Assembly: GCF_022899935.1 (NCBI RefSeq)
Contig: NZ_JALJCJ010000003.1
Coordinates: forward strand, 62,001-126,000
Length of the DNA: 64,000 nucleotides
Origin: Shinella curvata
GTDB lineage: Bacteria > Pseudomonadota > Alphaproteobacteria > Rhizobiales > Rhizobiaceae
Direction of reading: 5' to 3'
The number at the start of each line of letters is the position of its first letter. The stretch's first letter is position 1. This document shows, piece after piece, positions 57,911 through 64,000 of the stretch. The translations under genes were made by a program, and so were the position numbers. The notes under the pieces are model-generated. The model was not told the origin of the DNA. It saw only the letters and a list, made by a program, of their open reading frames with translations, and made no database searches.

Positions 57911-58465
57911 TCAGAAGAATTCGATCGAGCTCTCGACGGGCTTTGCGACGGGAACCGGCCGCTGCTCCAGCGCCACCGTCTTCTGCGTCTCGACACCGGT
58001 CAGGGCATATTGCCGGGCCCGGCCGCTCGACGGCCAGTATTCCAGCTTGCGCCCATGCTCGCCGCCTGTGCTTTCGCCCATGATCTTGATGCCTTCGTCC
58101 ATCAGGAACTGACGGGCGAACATAGCGTTCTGCTCGCCGACATTGGAGAAGCGCGCAATCGTCCTGGCGCCACCGAATATCTTGGCCTCCAGCCGGTCGC
58201 GGCGCGCGCCCTGCTTCAAAAGACCGTTGATCAGAAGTTCCATCAGATGCACACCGTAGCGCGTGGCGTCGCCGCCGGAGGCCATGGCCTCCGCTGACCC
58301 CGGCAGCAGGAAGTGGTTCATGCCGCCGACGCCAATCACCGGGTCGCGCATGCAGGCGGCCACGCACGAACCGAGAATGGTGGTGAGCACCACATTCGGG
58401 TCGTTGATGACCTTGTATTCGCCCTGAATGACATGGACGCGGCGCGTCCCGGCGTCTGTTATCAT
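57911..58465 (-). CDS. cheD: Chemoreceptor glutamine deamidase CheD
   Basis: Cytoplasmic enzyme (184 aa) deamidating receptor glutamines. Active-site Cys34 in [15 protein letters not shown] and His51 in [13 protein letters not shown] are present. Overlaps cheY2 by four bases. Confidence 0.95.
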   Translation of the reverse strand: MITDAGTRRVHVIQGEYKVINDPNVVLTTILGSCVAACMRDPVIGVGGMNHFLLPGSAEAMASGGDATRYGVHLMELLINGLLKQGARRDRLEAKIFGGARTIARFSNVGEQNAMFARQFLMDEGIKIMGESTGGEHGRKLEYWPSSGRARQYALTGVETQKTVALEQRPVPVAKPVESSIEFF

Positions 58466-58851
58466 TTCAATGCCCCGAACACGGCTTCGATGGCAGCCTT
58501 CATCTTCTCGATGGTGAACGGCTTGGCGAGAACGTTGTTTGCACCGAGCGCCGCCGCCTTCTGCACCAGCGCACGGTCACCCTGCGCGGTCAGGATGATG
58601 AAGGCCGCCTTCTTGGTGGTGGGGTTGGACCGCACCGCCTGAAGAAACTCGATGCCGTCCATCTTCGGCATGTTGAAGTCGGAGATGACGAGGTGATGGG
58701 GCTGCTGGGCCATGATGGCCATGCCCTGTGCACCGTCGCCGGCAGCCGTGATCTGCTTGAAGCCAAGCTGTTGCAGGGCATCACCCAAAAGCAGGCGACT
58801 GGTCACCTGATCATCGACGATGAGGACTTTGATCTTTTCAGCGATAGACAT
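58462..58851 (-). CDS. cheY2: Response regulator CheY2
   Basis: Single receiver domain (129 aa). Acidic pair Asp13-Asp14, phospho-acceptor Asp58 in [13 protein letters not shown] and the conserved Lys near residue 110 ([13 protein letters not shown]). By position (after cheB) it corresponds to S. meliloti CheY2, the main motor regulator. Confidence 0.94.
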   Translation of the reverse strand: MSIAEKIKVLIVDDQVTSRLLLGDALQQLGFKQITAAGDGAQGMAIMAQQPHHLVISDFNMPKMDGIEFLQAVRSNPTTKKAAFIILTAQGDRALVQKAAALGANNVLAKPFTIEKMKAAIEAVFGALK

Positions 58852-59903
58852 TATTCGCTCCCTTCTCTACGGGCCGCAGTGATCTTCAAGATTTCCTCCC
58901 CGATGGAGGAAAGCGGAAACTGGTGTTCGACTGCACCCAATTCGAAAGCCACTCTCGGCATTCCATAAACGACGCAGGTTTTTTCGTTCTGACCGATGGT
59001 CCGCGCCCCTGCATGACGCATTTTCAGAAGGCCGCTCGCCCCGTCCCGGCCCATGCCGGTCAGGATGACACCGACGGCGTTGCGGCCGGCAAGTTCAGCC
59101 ACCGAATCGAAGAGCACGTCCACCGAAGGACGATGTCCGTTGACCGGGTCGCGCTCGATCAACCGGCAGCACGGAGCATGCGGGTTGGCGATCTGGAGAT
59201 GGCGGTCGCCGCCCGGCGCCAGATAAATCTTGCCGATCTCAAGCCGTGCACCGTCCGTCGCCTCCTGCACCACGGGTGCGCAGAGGCGGTTTAGCCGCTC
59301 TGCGAAGCTCTTTGTGAAGGTCGGCGGCATATGCTGCGTGATGACCGTCGGTGGGCAATTGACCGGAAATTTCTGCAACACCGCAATCAGCGCCTCGACG
59401 CCGCCCGTGGACGAACCGATGGCCACGACCCTGCGGCCGGGCCGGTAGGCGGCAGCGGGATTGACGTTGGCCGAGGTCGGCGCGAGCGGCGGCGGCTCGG
59501 CCTGGAAGCGGCGCTGCGAGCGGGCGGCGGCCTTCACCTTTTCGGCAAGATCGCCGAACGGGCGGGCGTCGCCCGGCTGCGGTTTGCCGACGCAATCGAA
59601 GGCGCCGATTTCCAGCGCCATAAGCGATGCCTCGGCGCCGCGATGGGTGAGCGTCGAAACCATGATGACCGGCATGGGCCGGAGCTTCATGATCTTGTCG
59701 AGGAATTCGAGCCCGTTCATGTTCGGCATCTCGATATCCAGCGTCACGACGTCGGGATTGAGCTGCTTGATCGCGTTGCGGGCTTCCATGGCGTCACCGG
59801 CCTGGCCGATGACGTTGACATCCGGATCGGAATTGAGCACGGCCGTGATCAGACCGCGCATGGTCGGCGAGTCGTCGACGACGAGTACGCGCGCTGGTGC
59901 CAT
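58851..59903 (-). CDS. cheB: Chemotaxis methylesterase CheB
   Basis: Receptor methylesterase/deamidase (350 aa). N-terminal receiver with Asp10-Asp11 and phospho-acceptor Asp56 in [13 protein letters not shown]; linker about residues 120-155; C-terminal catalytic domain with [13 protein letters not shown] and [17 protein letters not shown]. Start and stop share single bases with its neighbours. Confidence 0.97.
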   Translation of the reverse strand: MAPARVLVVDDSPTMRGLITAVLNSDPDVNVIGQAGDAMEARNAIKQLNPDVVTLDIEMPNMNGLEFLDKIMKLRPMPVIMVSTLTHRGAEASLMALEIGAFDCVGKPQPGDARPFGDLAEKVKAAARSQRRFQAEPPPLAPTSANVNPAAAYRPGRRVVAIGSSTGGVEALIAVLQKFPVNCPPTVITQHMPPTFTKSFAERLNRLCAPVVQEATDGARLEIGKIYLAPGGDRHLQIANPHAPCCRLIERDPVNGHRPSVDVLFDSVAELAGRNAVGVILTGMGRDGASGLLKMRHAGARTIGQNEKTCVVYGMPRVAFELGAVEHQFPLSSIGEEILKITAARREGSE

Positions 59904-60805
59904 TATGCGCCCCTCCTGTGCTTGCCGGTGTAGCGGTAGGTCGTGATACCGATATTGTCGAACTGGTTCTTCGCCTCGCCCGAGACGCGCTCGGAATGGC
60001 CGATATAGAGGTGCCCGTTGTCGCCCAGCATGCCGGCAAAGCGCGACCAGATCTTCATCTGCGTCGGCTCGTCGAAATAGATGACGACGTTGCGGCAGAA
60101 GATGACGTCGAACGGGCCCTTGAACGGCCACTGGGCCATCAGGTTCAGTTCGTTGTAGGTAATGAGCTTCTTCACCCGGTCGTCGACCTGCCACTTCTGG
60201 CGGCCACCGGCATCGACTTCGCGGAAGAACTGCTTGCGCATCGCCGGATTGACGGTTTCCAGCGCATTGGCGTCGTAAGCCCCGGCCCGCGCGATTGCCA
60301 GGATCTTCGGGTCGATGTCCGTCGCGAGAATGCGGAAGTCGTAGTCAGCAACGTTCGGCATCATCGAGAGCACGGTGAGCGCGATCGAATAGGGCTCCTG
60401 CCCGTCCGAACAGGCCGCCGACCAGATGCGCACGCGGCCACCATTGCGGGCGCGCGCCAGAAGGTCCGGCAGGACGTCGCTCTTCAAATGATCGAAGTGA
60501 TGGTTCTCACGGAAGAAGCGCGTGAAGTTCGTCGTCAGGTGCGACAGCATCTCCTTGCGAGGCGCTGCACCGGCCGGCGAGGAGACCAGCGCGCAATATT
60601 CGCGAAAGCCCTTCAGGCCGAGCTGGCGGATGTGCTTCGACAGGCGCGAATAGACCAGCGAGGCCTTGGTCTCGTTGAGATAGATGCCCGCATCCGCGTA
60701 GATCATGGCCGCGATCTCGGAGAGGTCCCTGCGGGTCAGCGGGTATTCCCCGCTGGCCAGGCACTCATCCGGAGACTGTCTGCTATCGAAGGCCGGATGG
60801 GTCAT
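59903..60805 (-). CDS. cheR: Chemoreceptor methyltransferase CheR
   Basis: SAM-dependent glutamate methyltransferase (300 aa). Class motif [20 protein letters not shown] near residue 115, and [20 protein letters not shown] near 230. Overlaps cheW by four bases. Confidence 0.97.
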   Translation of the reverse strand: MTHPAFDSRQSPDECLASGEYPLTRRDLSEIAAMIYADAGIYLNETKASLVYSRLSKHIRQLGLKGFREYCALVSSPAGAAPRKEMLSHLTTNFTRFFRENHHFDHLKSDVLPDLLARARNGGRVRIWSAACSDGQEPYSIALTVLSMMPNVADYDFRILATDIDPKILAIARAGAYDANALETVNPAMRKQFFREVDAGGRQKWQVDDRVKKLITYNELNLMAQWPFKGPFDVIFCRNVVIYFDEPTQMKIWSRFAGMLGDNGHLYIGHSERVSGEAKNQFDNIGITTYRYTGKHRRGA

Positions 60806-61266
60806 GCAGCTTCGCTTTCCGAATGCGGGAACAGGGCATCGAGTTCGAGTTGGCAGATCATGCGACCCTCGATGGCGAAGATGCCGCGGGCATAGGCCTT
60901 AGCGGCTTCGTTGGCGATATCGGGCGTCGGCTGCATGTTGTCGTCGGTCACGGTCAGGATGTCGGACACCGCATCGACGAGCAGGCCCACCACCTTCGGC
61001 CCGACCTGGGCGACGATGATGACATGGCGCACCGTCGGTTCCACGGGTTTCATGCCGAGCCGCATCGACAGATCGACGATGGGCAGTACGGCGCCGCGCA
61101 GGTTGATCACGCCGAGCACGTAGGAGGGCGCATGCGGCATGGAGGTCGCCGGCGTCCAGCCACGGATTTCCCGGACCGACATGATGTTCACGCAGAACTC
61201 CTGATCGCCGATCCTGAAGGCGATCAGTTCGCGTCCGTGACTGTGATTATTGACCGCATACGACAT
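60802..61266 (-). CDS. cheW: Chemotaxis coupling protein CheW
   Basis: Scaffold (154 aa) joining CheA to receptors. [40 protein letters not shown] and [20 protein letters not shown] are textbook CheW. Six bases after cheA. Confidence 0.97.
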   Translation of the reverse strand: MSYAVNNHSHGRELIAFRIGDQEFCVNIMSVREIRGWTPATSMPHAPSYVLGVINLRGAVLPIVDLSMRLGMKPVEPTVRHVIIVAQVGPKVVGLLVDAVSDILTVTDDNMQPTPDIANEAAKAYARGIFAIEGRMICQLELDALFPHSESEAA

Positions 61267-61272
61267 GGATGA

Positions 61273-63558
61273 TCAACCCGTGGCAGCAAGCGAGACGTCT
61301 TGTTTCAGGGACTGGCCGCGCGAGGCGGCAACCACCGCATCGACGTCCAGGATGAGGGCGACGCGGCCATCGCCGAGAATGGTCGCGGCGGCGATGCCCG
61401 GTACGTGGGTGTAGTTGGCTTCCAGGCTCTTGATGACGACCTGGCGCTGGCCCTGGATCGCATCGACCATGAGGGCGCGCTGGCCACCGCCTTCCGATTC
61501 AACGAGGAGTGCGACACCCTCGATCGGATTGGCCTGCGTGGCACGGAAATTGAGGATCCGGCCGACATCCACCAGCGGGCAGAACGAGTTGCGGATCGAG
61601 ATCAGCCGCTGCGAGGCGCCGAAGGAATGGATGGCCGAGGCTTCCGGCTGCAGCGTCTCGACAATGGCCGTCAGCGGCACGACGAGCGTCTGGCCGGCAA
61701 CCGTGACCACCATGCCGTCGAGAACGGCGAGCGTCAGCGGCAGGCTCATGGTGAAGACGGAGCCCTGGCCGGGCTTCGACGAAATCGAGATGCGGCCACC
61801 GAGCGCCTGGATCGAGCGCTTGACGACGTCCATGCCGACGCCGCGGCCGGACAAGTCCGACACCTTGTCGGCGGTCGAGAAGCCGGCGTGGAAGATCAGG
61901 TTGTCGATTTCCTCGTCCGACAGGTTGGCGTCGGCCGCGATCAGGTCGTTGTCGATGGCCTTCTGGCGCACCTTCTCGCGGTTGATGCCGGCGCCGTCGT
62001 CGGCCAGCTCGATGACGATGCGGCCCGAACGGTGCTTTGCCGTCAGGCGAACCGTGCCCTCGGGGTTCTTGCCGAGAGCTTCGCGCTTCTCCGGCATTTC
62101 GAGGCCGTGGTCGACCGCGTTGCGGATCATGTGCGTCAGCGGCTCGGCAAGCTTGTCGATGACGGTCTTGTCGACTTCGGTGTTCTCGCCTTCGGTGATG
62201 AGGCGGACTGACTTGCCGGTGATGTCGGCGATTTCTCGGACGGTACGGGCCATGCGCTGGAAGACCGGCTTGACCGGCTGCGCGCGGATGGCCATGACCG
62301 AATCCTGGATCTCGCGGGTGAGCTGCTGAAGCTCTTCGAGACCCATATTGATCGAGGACGTGCCATTGGTGTCGTTCTCGACGACGCTCTGCGAGAGCAT
62401 CGCCTGGTTGATGACGAGCTCGCCGACGAGGTTGATCAGGCGGTCGACGCGGTCCAGATCGACGCGGATCGTCTGGCCTGCGGCAGCGGCCTGGTTGGCC
62501 TGGGCGGCACTTGCGGCCGAGGCGGCAGCGGAGGCCGCCTTGTTTTCGGCAGCGCGGCTCGCGGCCTGCGCGACCTTGGTCACGGTTTCGGCGGCGGCGA
62601 CGGCTGCGGCGACATCGCCTTCCATGACGGCCGGCTCGTCGCCCGCGGAGGACGCGCCGTCATCGAGCATCGACAGGTCGAAGGGCACCGGCTGCATCGG
62701 CTGCTCTTCGTCTTCCGTCACCTCGCCGACGACATCTTCCTCGATGGTCTGGATATCGAGATCGCAATCCCACTCGGCGAATTCGAAGACGGAGCGCACG
62801 CCGTCCTCGCCCTTTTCGGTGGTGACCGAGATCTTCCAGGAGAAATAGGCTTCCTCCGGATTCATCTTGTCGAGCGTCGGCAGGGCATCCATGTCGCAAT
62901 AGACACTCATCTCGCCGAGACGGGAGACATCGCGCAGCAGGAGAACGGCTTCATTGCCCTTGGCGTAGAGGTCCTTCTTCGGCTTGAACGCGATCTGGAT
63001 GGTCGGCACGTAGTGGTCGGCCGGCTCGTCGTCGAAATCGCCGAAGGAGAACGGGATCGGCTGGAAGCCTTCGTCGTTGACGGCGGGCTTTTCAACCACC
63101 ACCGGCGCCGGGGCGGCCGCCTTGGGAGCAGCGGCTGCGGGCTTCGGGGCCGGGGCTTCAGCCGCGGCCGGAACCTCGCCATGGGCGAGCGCTTCCAGTT
63201 CGCGGATCAGGGTGCGGCTGCGCGCTTCATCGACGCTTCCGCCGTCGCGCGCCGCATTCGTCAGGTCGGCCAGGACGTCGGCTGACTTGAGCATGACCTT
63301 CAGGACATCCTGGGTCGGCTCCAGCTTGTTGGATCGAACGCAATCCAGTGTCGTCTCGAACACGTGGGCGAAGGAGACGAGGTCATCGAGGCCGAATGCA
63401 CCGGCACCGCCCTTGATCGAATGCACGGCACGGAACACGGCGTTGACCGTTTCCGGGTCGCGATCCCCGTCGTTCAGCTTCAAGAGACCGGATTCCAGTT
63501 CGGCGAGCTGCTCCTCGCATTCCTGGAAAAAGATCTCTTTGATTTCGTTCATATCCAT
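61273..63558 (-). CDS. cheA: Chemotaxis histidine kinase CheA
   Basis: Sensor kinase (761 aa). P1 HPt domain with phospho-accepting His46 in FRAVHSIKGGAGAFG; Ala/Pro linker; P2-like region about 165-295; Ala-rich stretch about 310-360; dimerisation helices then HATPase with HMIRNAVDHGLEMPEKREAL, IELADDGAGIN and DLSGRGVGMDVVKRS; C-terminal CheW-like domain from about residue 615. Length is near S. meliloti CheA. Confidence 0.97.
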   Translation of the reverse strand: MDMNEIKEIFFQECEEQLAELESGLLKLNDGDRDPETVNAVFRAVHSIKGGAGAFGLDDLVSFAHVFETTLDCVRSNKLEPTQDVLKVMLKSADVLADLTNAARDGGSVDEARSRTLIRELEALAHGEVPAAAEAPAPKPAAAAPKAAAPAPVVVEKPAVNDEGFQPIPFSFGDFDDEPADHYVPTIQIAFKPKKDLYAKGNEAVLLLRDVSRLGEMSVYCDMDALPTLDKMNPEEAYFSWKISVTTEKGEDGVRSVFEFAEWDCDLDIQTIEEDVVGEVTEDEEQPMQPVPFDLSMLDDGASSAGDEPAVMEGDVAAAVAAAETVTKVAQAASRAAENKAASAAASAASAAQANQAAAAGQTIRVDLDRVDRLINLVGELVINQAMLSQSVVENDTNGTSSINMGLEELQQLTREIQDSVMAIRAQPVKPVFQRMARTVREIADITGKSVRLITEGENTEVDKTVIDKLAEPLTHMIRNAVDHGLEMPEKREALGKNPEGTVRLTAKHRSGRIVIELADDGAGINREKVRQKAIDNDLIAADANLSDEEIDNLIFHAGFSTADKVSDLSGRGVGMDVVKRSIQALGGRISISSKPGQGSVFTMSLPLTLAVLDGMVVTVAGQTLVVPLTAIVETLQPEASAIHSFGASQRLISIRNSFCPLVDVGRILNFRATQANPIEGVALLVESEGGGQRALMVDAIQGQRQVVIKSLEANYTHVPGIAAATILGDGRVALILDVDAVVAASRGQSLKQDVSLAATG

Positions 63559-63581
63559 CGGGAATAATCCTGGCTGAGGGA

Positions 63582-63947
63582 TTAGGCGGTTACGCGCTCG
63601 ATTGCGTCGATCAGCTTGGTCGGATCGAAGGGCTTGACGATCCAGCCCGTCGCACCGGCCTGACGGGCGCGGTTCTTCTTTTCGGCATCGCTTTCGGTGG
63701 TCAGAACCAGGATCGGGATCGCCCGGAACTTCTCGTTGCGGCGCACGCCTTCGATGAAGCCGAAGCCGTCAAGGCGCGGCATGTTGATGTCGGTGACTAT
63801 GACGTCGGGATTGGCATTCTCGAGGACTTCGAGGCCCTCGACGCCGTCTTCCGCCTGGATCGTCTCGAAACCCGCATTGTTGAGGGTCACGAGAAGCATG
63901 TTCCGGATTGTCCGGGAATCATCCACGGTCAAAACTTTTTTCTTCAT
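63582..63947 (-). CDS. cheY1: Response regulator CheY1
   Basis: Single receiver domain (121 aa). Asp9-Asp10, phospho-acceptor Asp53 in VIVTDINMPRLDGFG, Lys near residue 105 (TGWIVKPFDPTKL). Before cheA it corresponds to S. meliloti CheY1, a phosphate sink aided by CheS. Its ATG overlaps the stop of the upstream gene. Confidence 0.95.
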   Translation of the reverse strand: MKKKVLTVDDSRTIRNMLLVTLNNAGFETIQAEDGVEGLEVLENANPDVIVTDINMPRLDGFGFIEGVRRNEKFRAIPILVLTTESDAEKKNRARQAGATGWIVKPFDPTKLIDAIERVTA

Positions 63948-64000
63948 TGCCCAGCCTCCTGTGCCAGCAAGTGATCAATATTCACGCCGATAAGTTGCAT
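63944..64000 (-). CDS. cheS: C-terminus of the upstream gene, probably cheS
   Basis: Last 18 codons of a gene running in from the right edge, ending in a TGA that overlaps the cheY1 ATG (ATGA). The visible residues read QLIGVNIDHLLAQEAGQ. In S. meliloti the gene just before cheY1 is cheS, encoding a small CheA-binding protein; identity here is inferred from position only. Confidence 0.6.
   Translation of the reverse strand: MQLIGVNIDHLLAQEAGQ

Overview
The window is high-GC alphaproteobacterial DNA. It carries a nearly complete chemotaxis and flagellar regulon arranged as in Rhizobiaceae (Sinorhizobium, Agrobacterium, Rhizobium). Family-level assignment rests on the rhizobial signature genes visN/visR, rem, motC, motE, flaF/flbT, cheT and cheS, and on gene order; I cannot name a species. 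No rRNA, tRNA, insertion sequence, prophage or CRISPR array was seen. No fliD, fliS, flgM or fliO was seen.

Layout: (1) 1-6.5 kb, an alpha-glucoside uptake and hydrolysis operon (aglE-F-G-A, minus strand; aglA runs off the left edge) divergent from its LacI-type regulator aglR, with three operator-like palindromes between them. (2) 6.5-8.8 kb, folD and a WecG/TagA/CpsF glycosyltransferase. (3) 8.8-26.9 kb, minus-strand flagellar genes: small chaperone-like genes, fliR, flhA, fliQ, flgD, flbT, flaF, flgL, flgK, flgE, rem, a lytic transglycosylase, fliK, motC, motB, a fliH-like gene and one flagellin. (4) 27.5-35.8 kb, a plus-strand island set between flagellin genes: a 1143-residue protein made of 142 gapless octapeptides, an OGT-like (GT41) glycosyltransferase, a glycosyltransferase with an apparent inserted FAMeT-like domain, and UDP-galactopyranose mutase. 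(5) 35.8-48 kb, two more flagellins, then fliP, fliL, flgH, motE, flgI, flgA, flgG, fliE, flgC, flgB and fliI, flgF and partners on the minus strand. (6) 48.1-53.3 kb, plus-strand motA-fliM-fliN-fliG-flhB and a small unknown gene. (7) 53.4-64 kb, minus-strand visR, visN, fliF and the che operon cheS(partial)-cheY1-A-W-R-B-Y2-D-T.

How the parts fit together: VisN/VisR and Rem are the known rhizobial regulatory cascade. I found textbook CtrA-type boxes (TTAA-N7-TTAA) upstream of visN, upstream of rem, and twice in the flagellin/repeat-gene intergenic region, suggesting a cell-cycle input. A shared motif close to CGCAAG-N10-TAGGTT precedes at least six flagellar operons (flgE, flhA, the fliH-like/mot operon, flgB, fliF, motA) at consistent internal spacing and is a candidate promoter or Rem target. 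The three flagellin leaders share a separate GC-rich element.

The strongest candidate for an undescribed system is the 27.5-35.8 kb island. It combines a giant, strictly periodic Ser/Thr-rich repeat protein, lacking Arg, His, Cys and Trp, with a putative Ser/Thr O-glycosyltransferase, a second glycosyltransferase and a UDP-galactofuranose-making enzyme, all between flagellin genes. I infer a glycosylated filament-associated or secreted surface protein, or flagellin glycosylation; nothing in the sequence proves either.
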